DNA of 64,000 nucleotides, from assembly GCF_018446385.1 (NCBI RefSeq), contig NC_056003.1, positions 23,681,198 to 23,745,197 on the forward strand. The letters are read 5' to 3'. The DNA comes from Zingiber officinale. Its lineage: Eukaryota; Streptophyta; Magnoliopsida; Zingiberales; Zingiberaceae. The notes beneath the pieces are model-generated. The model made no database searches, was not told where the DNA came from, and saw only the letters and a list, made by a program, of their open reading frames with translations. Shown here one piece after another: positions 45,581-58,100 of this stretch. Position 1 is the stretch's first letter; the number at the start of each line of letters is the position of its first letter. The position numbers and the translations under genes were made by a program.

Positions 45581-45808
45581 CCTCATTCTTCACCGGAGGT
45601 ACGCGATATCATATATTCGAAGCCACTTCTTAGTTTCCTCTTGCCTGACTTGAGCGTCGGAGGGTCGTCGCCGGGAACCCCTTCCCGGTCTGACTTCTTT
45701 GCAGGTTCACCGGAGCTCCATATGGCTGGTTGGAGATCCACGTCATCGGTTCGAAGAACGCCAAGTGCTCAGCGTTTATCGATTCAGCGCTCGGACATGA
45801 TCATATAT

Positions 45809-47040
45809 ATTTGGAAATAATTTCTTTTAGAGGAATGAATAATTTTAATAGAGATATCAAAATTGATTATGCACTGTATTGTAAAAGGTAACAAAAGTGA
45901 TGTAGGTCTCATCTTTAATTGCAACAAATATAATCAAGAAAATCTTATAGAATTATGAATAATCAACCACAAATATTTATGATGAATTACAGATGTAATA
46001 ATGAAGGATTTCATGAGTATAAATTCAAAAATTTCAATGTTTGAGAGTTTGATATTGCAAATGAGAGTTAATGGTTCTTAGACAATTAACAGGAAGTGAG
46101 AAATTACAAAAATACTTGTTCATCGACATTCAACGAACAACATGTGGTTGAGTATAAGTTAATTTTTTTTAGTGCCGGAGAGTTTCATAAATCAAATAAG
46201 AGTTTATGGCTGTTAGCCAATTTACAGGAATTTAAAAAATATCTATTGATCGACATGCAACAAACAACATGTTGTCAAGTTGATCAAGCTTCCGGTGCCT
46301 TTGGGCCAAGGGCAAGGGATTTCACGCTGGTTCGGAAACGGAATAACGACGGGATATTTGATAATGAAATTTATATATCTTTCTACTGATATAATATTAT
46401 TTATTTTTAGTCAAAACTCTTGTAAATTTAATTCTATCTAATATTTTTTATACCAATAATATAATGATAATATCAATCATCGTTCCTCAATTGATCGGAA
46501 TAAGTCCTCGAGATTATGGTACTATGATAGAATATTTAGATTGTCATCCAAAATATAATATATTTGTAAGAATTTTTTTTCCAATTAAAAGGTGTAATCA
46601 AAGATACTGAGTTTCTGAATTGATCATCGTATATGTTTCTTAGATTTATTTTAGTGGTCGATGAAAAATTTTTATGAGATCAAATTGATCATATTAAAAT
46701 AATCAATGAGATTAATTAAGATTATCATTATTTTTGAATGGGTAGGAACGAGCGATGGGTCTGAGTCGATTAGTGTGACTTTTGCAGTTTCTATCAGTAA
46801 TCTGCTCGCACGCGCACGCGACTGATGTGGATATGACGATCCCGATACTGATAGCGTGGTGGTGGAAGAGAACCACCGATCCCGCTCCTCTCCTCGCCGG
46901 TAATTTTTGACCACTTGGGCCGGAGGCGGTCCCGGCGCCGAGCACTGTTTGTGGCGTCACGATCGCCGACGCCAAAAAAAATTTAATTAAAAAAATTATT
47001 TTATTTTTAATCGATATTTATCTTTCATAATTTTAGACCG
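45809..47040. other. Intergenic DNA upstream of the APE1L-like gene
   Basis: No gene recognised. Two diverged copies of a unit of about 120 bp, with blocks catcgacattcaacgaacaacatg and atcgacatgcaacaaacaacatg, lie near 46085-46170 and 46205-46285. A GC-rich patch at 46800-46975 has no identified role. Confidence 0.5.
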
Positions 47041-47266
47041 GGCTCGACACACGGGCTTGGCCTGGGTCATATGGATCAACTCGCTGGGCCGAGTCGGGAG
47101 GGCAGCCCAATAGTATTGACTGCATGTGAAAAGGTCTGGAGAAGAGTAACGCTGCTGCTTCTCTGGTTGTACTCCTGTTAAAGCAGCAGGGAGAAGCACT
47201 TCTTCCTTCCTGTAACGAGGAGCGAGGAGCGAGGAGCGAGGCGGGAGACGGCAACGGGGCGCACCA
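47041..47266 (+). promoter_or_regulatory. Promoter and 5' UTR region of the APE1L-like gene
   Basis: GC-rich, no TATA box seen. An 8 bp tandem repeat cgaggagc occurs three to four times at 47215-47241, just before the ATG. The exact transcription start is not visible. Confidence 0.45.
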
Positions 47267-49063
47267 ATGAAGCGTTTCTTTCAGCCGATCGTGAAGGAAG
47301 GTTCCTCCAAGAAGCCTGCGCTTTCCACCTCCGCCGACACTCCCCTTTGCCCCGCCGCAGACGGAGGAGACAAGAAGGAAGAGAAGAGGGGGTCGACGCC
47401 GCCGCTGAAGTTCTTGACTTGGAATGCCAACAGTCTCCTTCTCCGCGTCAAGAACAACTGGCCCGAGTTCTCCCGCCTCGTCCAGTCTCTCGATCCCGAT
47501 GTCATCTGCTTTCAGGTTGTTTCTCCTTTTTCATACTCTGCATTCCTCGCCCTATCCGAAGCTTTCGAGATGGTTCATTTTGAAGAGATTTTGTCCTACA
47601 TTGCCTTTTTTTTTTTTTTTTTTGCGCTTCGTGGCTGGATAGTGCAATTCACGTTCTACTTTTCTCGCGCTATAGGGAACTTTTTTTATGTCAACGACTT
47701 AAATTAGCTTTCTTTTATCGTTCTAATTTGTTGGGGTTTTCCTGTCTTGCAATGTAATTTAGTGTAATTGATATTTTCTATACCACCGAATCCTTGGACT
47801 GACTAATATGCTTTATCTAGGGGTTCTCGCTCAATTGAAAGAGATTGAGACTGTATTCAGTAGATTGTTGATTTATTGATAACCTTATCAATATGTCCGA
47901 TTGTACAATGGTTATAATAACACGAAAGGATACTATGCAGGTTCTCAATATTTTCAGTTTCTATGTGAATAGGTTCTCATGGGCAGATTGTGTTAGCTTG
48001 AGATGAAAAACATTTTACTGAGCAATGCAAAACTTTATCAGTCAAAAATCTAGATGTTTTTTAAAAAAGGGAAGGAATGAATTCGTTGAAAAATAAAGAT
48101 TGGGTTTTTACTGTGGTATAGTCAAATTGTTTTAGGACTTAACATGTAAAAAGAGGGATATTGATGTTTGATCTGAAAAAACACAGATCCTCTCAATCAT
48201 GCATTCCTGCTGGAGTATTTCTGTCATTATTTGTGGGATTTCGTTTGTGAAAAAAATGCCCACTAATATTAAGAGTTAGTTGAAAAGGTTTGTCTCACAA
48301 GAGAGAGAACAACCTTAAGGGTTTTTAGAGAATTTGTACCAAGGATACAAATATCAAGTAAATGTGAATGTGGCTAAATTTAGTAGCCCCAATCTTGTCA
48401 AATAGCAGTGTAGTTTTTTTCTTAAAAATTTATATTACCAAAGGTTTGATTGCCTCTCTCAAAGCTTAGCTACTTGCTCTCTCCTTTTTTTTTTTCAAGC
48501 ATTAGAGCAATATTGCTGGTCATGCATTTATTGTGATTACCTATTTACCATCTTTAGTGATATTTTAATCCTCTGATACTGATCCTGATTTCTGTTATTT
48601 AGTGTGCTGTATACCTAATCTTGAGTATCTTAGATATAAGATATATTGTTGACATTTTGAGCTTGTATGATAGTTGGATGGACGAGGAACTATCCAGGAA
48701 TTCATCGTATAGAAGAACAAGAGGATTCTCATTGAATTTTTCATAGTATTGTATGTGCATTCTGTTGCTAAGGCATATAATTTGAGGGGGATTATTATGT
48801 TAGTTTCTTTTGCCTAGAGGAATTGACACATAGCTAATTGTCCTACTTTTCTTAGGCTGTTCTTTATACTAGAGAGTTTTTTTTTGGTTAGAGGTATTGG
48901 GTTGCCATCTAACTGTCCTGCTTCTTCCGCGGCTGTTCTTTATGTTTGATTATTTTCTTCATGCTCCTGAATTTCGTTCTTGTTGCCATATAACTTCTTG
49001 CGTTCCACCCCAAACCTCTAATAGATAGTCTTGCTTTCTTGTGTATATATATGCGCGCGCATG

Positions 49064-49102
<39 letters not shown>

Positions 49103-52100
49103 TTATCAAACTTTTCTCATTAATTTTCTTCTATAATTTGTTGCTCTATGCTAATATATAAGTTCACTTAAACAGATCCTTTTTGCCACTCACCAGGCCA
49201 ATGTTCCTGTGAATGGTCAACCAGTAATTCATATTCCTTACTGAACCAATAGGAAAAATCTGGCCAACAAAAATCAATCCTGATAAAATACAACCAACCT
49301 ATTTGGTACCCTAATTTTCTTCTCACTAGGAATACTGCTCTGGAATTGTATTCTGTTCAAATGGGGCAAGTTCCACAAGTAAACTGCAAGTTTCATTACA
49401 GAAACTGAATGAAGAAATTTATTGTATGTAATGTTATACAATATGTAATAACTGTAAATTGTCCTAAAATCCGTAATAGCAAACTCAACTTCCTCCGCCC
49501 CGCGTTAGAAAAATTTATTTTCACTTCCTGCATACAAACTTTTCTTGGCTTCAACTCCCTTTCAACTCCATAATGCGCACCGATTTACCTAATTGTCCTT
49601 ATTTTTTTAGATACAAAAAGTCCAAAATAAGGTATAATTCCTTCTAAATGCAACACATTTAAATTAGAATCTAGTATATTTTCTATCAAATTGAGCTCTT
49701 TTTTCGCCTGACCAATCAATTGCTATACTCGATTCTAGTTAAACGGTGCTGAATGTAGAAGGAATTATATCTCATTTCGAACTTTTGTACCTATAAAAAA
49801 TAATGAGGGATTCTATTTTATAAAAATAATAGTATAATTCCTCCTAAATTCAACACCATTTAATTATAATTGAGTATATCAATCGATTGGTCACGCGAAA
49901 AAAGAGTCGTGCTTAATTTGATAGAAAATACACTATATTCTAATTTAAATGTGCTGAATTTAGGAGGAATTGATCCTCATTTTGGACTTTTTGTACCTAA
50001 AAAAATGAGGGCAATTAGGTAAATCGGTGTGCATTAGGGGTAGAAGAAAGAAAAGTTTGTATGCAGGGAGTGGGAACAAATTGTTTCTGATGTAGGGACT
50101 AAGGAGGAAGTTGAGTTTGCATGCAGGGAGTTTAGTACAATTTACGCATGTAATAATTTTGTCATGTGATATGATCTAGATATGTGTTAGATGTTGGAAT
50201 CTCATGGATGCAACTTTTATAAATATTCAGTCTAACTTAATGCAAATAAAACTAGCACTCTGGTTTTCTTTTGTTTTTCTACTGCATTTTGTTAATAAAG
50301 GGGGAAAATGCATCTTAACATGAGTCCAAAATCTTTCATTATATCATTAAAATATAAATGACTAGAATTGTCAAAAAATATGTCATGCATCAAATTTCAT
50401 TTGATATTGTGTCATGACTTATTACATATTCAGTATCTTCTAATTAATGTTCTGATTCAAAGTTAATGGTATTGCCAAACTGCAAAAACACCTTGCTCTT
50501 GCTGTCAGAGATAAAGCTATGTGAAACAAAATGCAATTGAGTTTGAAGGTTAACAATTTTATTGAGTGGTTCATTTGAAGTATAAAAGGGAAACTTTCTA
50601 TGAAGGTGCTTGCCAGTCATGTGAGTTTGGGAAGACGTGATATTTTATGCTTGAATTTCTTTTAAACAGAAACAGTCTCATTTTACTCCGCACTCTGGTT
50701 TAATATAATTTTAAGTTCATTTCTTGCCCCCTAAAAATGCCATGTATTTTGTTCATTTAACTATTTAGGATGAAGAAAAAAGTGACCAATAAACTCATTT
50801 ACTTTTGTTGAATATTGCTTGATGCGTTGAAGAAAGACTAGTTGACTTTGAAACAAATTGGGTTAAGGAGATTCCTAGACTTAAGTATGATCCTGTGAGC
50901 ACTTTCAGTAAAGTACATGCGTTTAAAGTTGCATCTATGTGTAACCAAAGCATGTTTATGACGGATTAATGGAAGGAAAAGATTTGGAACAAATTGAAAG
51001 AGATACAAAATTGTTTGAGCCTAGGAGGTAAATTAGAAGCTCAACTATTGCACCTTAATGAACTAAAAAAAGAGTGAGAGAGGTGAAGTGAGCCAAAGGG
51101 CCTTAAAAGGCAGACTTGAATTGAAAGGTCCTTAGTAAAAGGGCCAGCTTACCCTTGCTATTGATCTGTGGAAGGCAAAATCCATCTTCTTCTTAAGCTT
51201 CTCAGAAATCAACCGACCTCCACATATAAAATTTGGCAAGCACCACATCCAATATCATCACCGATATCTTCCACCTCATTGTTGCTTGTGGCTGAAAATT
51301 TCTTGTGGCCATCAACTCCCTCCCCAAAACTTGACCCTCTACAACTCAATGATCTAAGAGTCAAGCCTTCTCTTCTCCCATTTGAGGGCTTCTGCCATGA
51401 TTTGCAGTTTGTTGATTGGACAACATGGACAAGGGTGGAGATCTTATCCATCTTGGACATGTTGGGGATGACACTACACCTATGTTCTAAAAGGCGCCGC
51501 CTAGGATTGCCTAGGCAGCACCTAGGCGGTGGGCGGCTGCCCACCACCCCGCCTTTTGCAAAGGCGACGCCTCTAGACGTCGCCGCATTAATCGGTCGCC
51601 TAGGGCTACCTAGGCTGGGGCGGCAGATTATTTTATTTTATTTTTTAAAAGAAAATTAAAAGATTAAAAAATGGGAGAGAAGATGTTGCTTCTTTTAGCC
51701 ATCATTTGTAATTTTATTGCTTGTTCTTGATTTTTCTTATTGTTATTGAAAGAGTTGATGTGCTACTTGCTAGTGAAGCAATTATGACACAAGGATCGAT
51801 TGTTGATGGTAGAGATGAAGATGTTGAGACAAATATTGAAGATGTAAGAGAATTTCACAAAGAAGAATTTGTATCGGATGAAAAAGAGGAAAGTGCCATG
51901 GATTTTGAGTTTGAATCCGATACAGAGGAAGTGTTGGCGAAATAAGGAGATGAACTAAAAGAAGTATTAGGGATATAGAATTATGAGTTATTTTGTGTAC
52001 TTTTGCTATTTTCATTGTATGTTGAATAAACTATGCATATTTTAATTGATTATATATATTATAAAATATTTTATATATTTTATAATTATTTAAAATATTA

Positions 52101-55100
52101 AAAAAATTTGCCTAGGCACTAGGTGGCGGGTGGTCGCCCGTCTTCCGTCTAGTGTTTTCATTGTATGTTGAATAAATTATGCATATTTTAATTAATTTTA
52201 GATATTATAAAGTATTTTATATATTTTTATAATTATTTAAAGTATTAAAAAAAAATCAAGCTTTCTCTTCTCCAATTTGAGGGTTTCTCCCATGATTTGC
52301 AGTTTGTTGATTGGACAACATTGGCAAGGGTAGAGGCCTTATCCATCTTTGCAGTATGTTTGAGAACGATTAATGGAAGGAAAAGCAAACAATTGAAATT
52401 AATTGAACGAAATGCAAAACAATTCGAGCTAAATTAGAACCTCAAATGAAGTTAAATACAGAGAAAGGCAACTTAAGCCTAAGGGTCGTATAAGGTAGAC
52501 CCAAATAGAAAGGTCTTGAGTTTTTACCAAGATGAAGAAGAGAAATGTAAAATAAAATTCTCCTTCAGGGTGAAGTGGCCAGAATAGACAATGCTTACTC
52601 AAAAAAAAAATGCCAGCGGTAAATAAAACATTGGAAGTAAAATAAAAGATATTGAAGTTAAGCTATTTAAGCTCAAGATCACTTTTTCACTTTGCCCTTT
52701 TCAATGTCCCTGATTTTCAAAAATTTCTCTTAGGGTGGGAGCAATGTCTTTGCTATCATTGAACTAAATAATACCACCAACCTTCTCATCTTCTGTCATC
52801 TTTGCTATCCTTTATGTTAATTTGCCCTAGATCACACCACAAATTCCAATTTCATTAGTCGTTGTCGGACTATCTATAGTGTACTAATGCTTGAAGCTTT
52901 AATTTTTTTAGTTTCATTTCTTAAAGTTTTTGTGATTTGTAATTAAGCCTCTTTATGCATAATCATAATACATGGTTGTGTTGTCTAGGTACTGATGCGG
53001 GCTTTATCAAATCCTCCATTTCGAGAATACCATGTCTGGTGGTCTCTTTCAGATTCCAAGTATGGTGGAACTGCTTTGCTTTGCAAAAAGCAACTTGAGC
53101 CAAAGAAGGTTTATTTCTCACTAGACCGGTTAGGTAGATACCCTATGTTTATATTTCAATATAGTAGATTTGTTTTCTTTCTTTTCAGGGTCTATCTACT
53201 TGAGTTTCTCTCCGTTAATCCTACTTTTCATGTCATTCATTTTCTATGATTACAAGTCTGTAGCTGTGCCATTTGTGCTTTGACATTTTTCACTTTTGTA
53301 ATGAGTTAGAATAATAGCCTTGCTTGATCTTTATTCTTTTAACTCTTATGGATCTGCATTTACGAAACATAGGTTAATTATATTTACTAGCTTTAAAGAC
53401 CTATGTGTCATGCAACATAGTCACTTAAGGTTTAAGGCAGTGTATTTTGTCAATTAACATCACCAAATAACATAACAGGCCATATCATATCTCAATACAA
53501 TAATGTCTCAAGTTCTTGGACATGCAGTCACAAGTAGTAATATGATTTCTACACGATGAAGTACCTCTTGTAGGCCAATTTTAACTTCTGGAATCCAAGA
53601 TTGTGCACAATGTATAAAAGTTTTGTCAATTTTGTTTCATTGATGCAATTAATGGGGTAACTATTCTAGCTTATCCAACCTGGTGTAACTTCCTTTAATG
53701 CATATTATATTATTGAAATTTAAATACACCTTTCTATATTTACAATATGTCAAATAAGTCCTCAACGATCCTCAAGCTAGTTCGCAAACATTATAAATCA
53801 CAATTTATTATAGATGTATTCAGTTACAAATTTATAAAGACTCTTAGTATTGCGTTTCCAAACTACTAACAAATCACTAGAACCTTGTAATGATTTTTAA
53901 CCTTGTGTTCTCTCTGCAGTGGGCCTAGCTCATAGGGTTTGTCATTTTGATTTTCCAAAATATTATATTGCTCCCCAAAGTACATAATAGTATGAAGTGG
54001 TCAATGGAGAATTTATCCAATCTACATGTACAGTATAATTGGAAGATAGTCCTGCTCATGACACAAGATACCCTTTTTAGAGGGTATCTATTGCACACCC
54101 GTCATGGGTAGGATTCAGAATCATTGCCGGGGTTAGGGGGCAGAGGGTAGGAGAGTTTCAAGGAAGTGTTCAAGTACCTTTATGTTGTGTGGATGTCTAT
54201 TACATAATCGTAGAGGAGGTATCTTAGAAGGTAGAATCACTAAAAGTGGAGGGATGACTAGAACTATAGGCGGAACCATATAAGGTGGAGGGTTCATGTT
54301 GTGTTTGGAGATGATGATGCGGATAAAGCAGTGATAGAGGACCTCGTATGAAGAGGAAAAATGTTGATGTTACATGGATGGGGCACGTGTGAGCTTGCAA
54401 ATGATCAATTTGGAGGTATTACATGAGGCTGAAGAGAGGTGACTTTGATACCTGAGGCCGTCTTCTCTACCTTTATATATCATCACCAATACATTTCAGG
54501 ATTTATTATGACAGGAGCTTTTGCTCATGGAGCTATATTGATTACAATCCAGAATAAAATTAGCATAATGTGCTGGCAAGAATGTTAGACCATAAAGAAA
54601 CTATCATATCCATCCCTCCCTCCTATCTTGCCTTAACCAAACCTTGAGTCTCCATGTCTCATAAAACTAATAGCCTGACTCGGTATTCCTACTCCTGAAA
54701 TTAACAAATCTTATCTAACTGCATCACTATCCCTATCCCTATCCCTATCCCCTTCCCCTCTTGATCTAACTTTCTTCGCATGGGATTGTTCCAATTGTAG
54801 ACTGATACCCTGGTTGGAATTTTTTAAACTTTGCCTATATATTATTATGCACATTGTTTTATTCAAAAAGTATAAATTCACCCTTGTAAATTTAGACTAT
54901 GTCAAATAGGTGCTCAAGAAAGGAAACATAGCAAGTACAGGTAATAGAAATTGTATTGCGATTGATTGAGAAATTTAGACTCACTGGCAGTGGTCATACC
55001 AATGGTGATTGCTTTGTTAGATCTATGGCCTTGGTTTGTTACACTGTCAAATGCCAAACCTGATTCTCGATTCTTTGTTTATTTGGCAGGTACAAAACAT

Positions 55101-58100
55101 GAACCAGATGGCCGGGTGATTTTACTTGAATTTGACTCATGTTTTTTGCTAAATACTTACTCACCTAATAATGGTTGGAAAGAGGAGGAAAACTCATTTA
55201 TAAGAAGACGGAAGTGGGATAAAAGAATACTTGAATTTGTTCTACAACTTGAGAAGCCCTTGATCTGGTGTGGAGATCTAAATGTGAGGTAACTGTCTGA
55301 TGTTTAGAACTCATCTGGTTCCCATTCTTTGTTTTAAATGCCTCTTCATTCAATTGCAAAATTTCATAATAGATCTTAGTGACTTCTAATTTTATTTTCT
55401 ATATGATCGATTGTTTGCGCATATACTTTGTCTTGTTCTCAAGGTCGTAAAGTATTGGCAGTTCCATCCTATTCGCAAGGAATTACATTGCGGTGGTATT
55501 AGTATATTCCAGATACTATCTATTTGTTCCTTGTGGACTAAGTGTAGAGACCTTAGATACAGAACTGAAGGAAACACTTTTTATTTGAATGGATCTGAAT
55601 GTTCTGTCAGGTGTTCATAAAAACAATTTGACTGGTATTGAACTAAAACAACATACCTTGGAGAGTATTTGTGTCTTGCAAACAGTAGAGAGGGAGGTTA
55701 ATGGCAAGAAATATCCAACTACCAGCATTAACTGAGAGAGCCTGATGTGGGCTTCATTAACTGGAGAAGACAAAGAATATAGATAAGAAATCATTGACGC
55801 TGGTTTGACACCCTACCATTGGGCTAGGGATCCCTTGGGTAAGCAGTACTACATACTAATATTCTCCTCTCCTCTACTGCTTACTCACTCTCCTATTTCT
55901 CTGCTCTCCTTTGCTACTTACTTGTATAGGTACAGCTTGATTGTCAGTACTTACTGCTCTATAATTATCTAAGAACATGTTGAAAGTTGAAACAGATATG
56001 CATACTAATATTCTCTTCTCCTCTCTACTGCTAACCCAGACTCCTCTCCCTCCTATTTCTCTGCCCTTCGTTCCTACTGAATTGTATAGGTATAGCTTGA
56101 TATACTGTCAGTAATTACTGCTCTATAATTATCTAAGAATATGTTGAAACTTGCAACAGATATTAACACATGACTAGATTCTTTTTTTTTCCCACCTTAC
56201 TACAAAGGGATCTTGTATAAGGAGCATCTTAACTGTTACAATATAAATCATTTATTTGGTCCTCCTAAATGTACAGGTCTATTTTGATTCTAAAACTCAT
56301 CTATGATGCTTTATAGAATTCTTAACTTAGCCGTTCACACATTACTTCATAGTTTTGACTTGTCTTCTTGTTGATTGTCAATCATTGTTTTCCTGAAAGG
56401 TGTGAGTTATCTGTACTTCTTTTAATTTCGGTCTTTTATATCTTGAAAAATAGAATTTGAGATCTTTTATACTCGAATTCTGTCTATGCATATTATGTTT
56501 GTGGGCACCAAGAAATTGATGTCAGCCATCCTGAGTTCTTTAGTAATGCAAAGCTCAATGGGTACATTCCTCCAAATAAAGAGGCAAGTTGCCAACCTTC
56601 TGCACATGATTTTCTTATTGAAGATTGAATATTCATGCATGTTATTATTGGTATGCTTAAGTTGTGACCTTGTGTAAATGAGGAAACAAGTAATATTATT
56701 TCATGCAGTGTTCTGTGGATCAGTATCCTCAATATTCTGGAGAACATGCAGTTCCTATTCATATCAAATGTAGTCGACATATTAGTGGTTTCCAACATAA
56801 TTAACAATGTACTTATGATGATGTTTTTAATTTTGAAATTTCCCTTGCAAGAACCTTTTATCCAAGAACAAGGTAACAATAAGATTTTTCCACCGGCACT
56901 TTCCTTTTGATTATTTTGGCAGAAATAGAGGGAGGGAAAGAAAATATTGGAAAAAAAAATCTTTCTAGTCTTTTCTAATTTTTCTTCCATCAAATTTAGA
57001 CGGTAAAATCACTATGCATGTGCAATGGAGCTTAAATTTAACCTTAAAAAATTTGAATCCATTTTAAAAATCTAATTTTGATTTATATTTTAAAAAGTTT
57101 GAAATTTAAAATTTCTGTATTTTCTTTCCTTCCATGGAAATGGTTAGGAGGAACACACTATTTCTTTCCTTTCTAATAAGGAAACAAAACTAGAGAAATA
57201 TTTTTCATTCCATTAGTAGTGTTAGAATTATTAGGAGTGTAATAAATGAATTTGTATAGCTATAATTTCACATCAAGGGTCCACTTTTAAGTCCTTATCT
57301 ATTTTTGTTAGTACTAGATGAATTAACCTATCATCATTCTAGGTAAACTCTTTGGCGTACAATGTTTTAGAAGAAGATTTTATTAAAGAGTGCAATGTTT
57401 TAGAACAAGATTTTATTCATTGGTGACTATGTAATTAAATTAAATTTGAATCTCAAGTTAGGAACAACTTTAAAAATATGGGATGTACATGGGTGTAGAA
57501 TTTTTTTTCTTGAATTTTCATTTAATGAATTAGAAGGGAAGTCTTGGCGCAACGGTAAATTTGTTGTAGTGTGATCTTGTGGCAATGAGTTTGAGTCGCG
57601 GAAACAACCTTTTACAATGTAAGATAAGGTTGCGTACAATAGACCCAATGTGGTCCGACCTTTCCTGCTACCTCGTATTGGTGGGAGCTTCGTGCATTGG
57701 GTTGCTATTTTTTTCATTTAATGAGCTAAAAATTTAGGGAAACAAGAAATAAATTTTATTTTTCAAATCCAATAATCTACATGAGGGAGTGTACATATAG
57801 CTTACCCTATCTAAAAACATTTTTGGTAGATTAAATCAAAATCTTGTTTATGAAGTTGAAAATTATAAAATTTTATTCGGTTGGAGAGAAAAAATGATAT
57901 TTCATTTACATATTCTTGATAAATACAAGCACTTAAAAATTGGAGAAAAAGTTATAAAAAGTATATGATGATTACTATTATCTTAAACATTTTTTTTAAA
58001 ATACTAAGCTAATATTTAAACATTAAAATTCTTTGATTTCTAAATAACAATCCTAAAAGATAAGTAATATTCAAAATGTAATTTTTTAATAACAAGAAAT

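Larger units (their letters stand above)
44508..45803 (+). mobile_element. Solo LTR with nested MITE
   Basis: Begins TGATCC and ends ATGATCA, flanked by tatat (44503-44507 and 45804-45808). TATA at 45571-45580 (CTATATAAGG). The downstream part with gacttgagcgtcggaggg and a tttgcaggt end looks like the U5 of Tat/Athila-type Gypsy LTRs (inference). No PBS, PPT or coding sequence follows, so it is a solo LTR left by LTR-LTR recombination. Without the MITE it is about 780 bp. Confidence 0.75.
47516..52988 (+). other. First visible intron of the APE1L-like gene (5.5 kb)
   Basis: Runs from a GT donor to an AG at 52987-52988. Contains a microsatellite, the Mutator-like MITE (49452-50147), a rearranged duplicated region (50950-52530) and a hAT-like relic (51484-52152). 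The expected short exon with the catalytic Glu should be here but is not recognisable in any frame read by eye. Confidence 0.7.

Noticed and set aside
51721-51945. 74 aa acidic ORF as a small gene
   Set aside because: Sits within a repeat-like relic flanked by duplicated AT-rich DNA; no recognised domain and no promoter.
52608-52660. atgccagcggt as the missing APE1L exon (Met-Pro-Ala motif)
   Set aside because: Only three residues match, a stop follows within a few codons, there is no acceptor or Glu-Val-Arg before it, and it sits after a poly-A run.
54726-54751. ccctat repeats as a telomere-like tract
   Set aside because: The unit is CCCTAT, not the plant CCCTAAA, and only four units are present.
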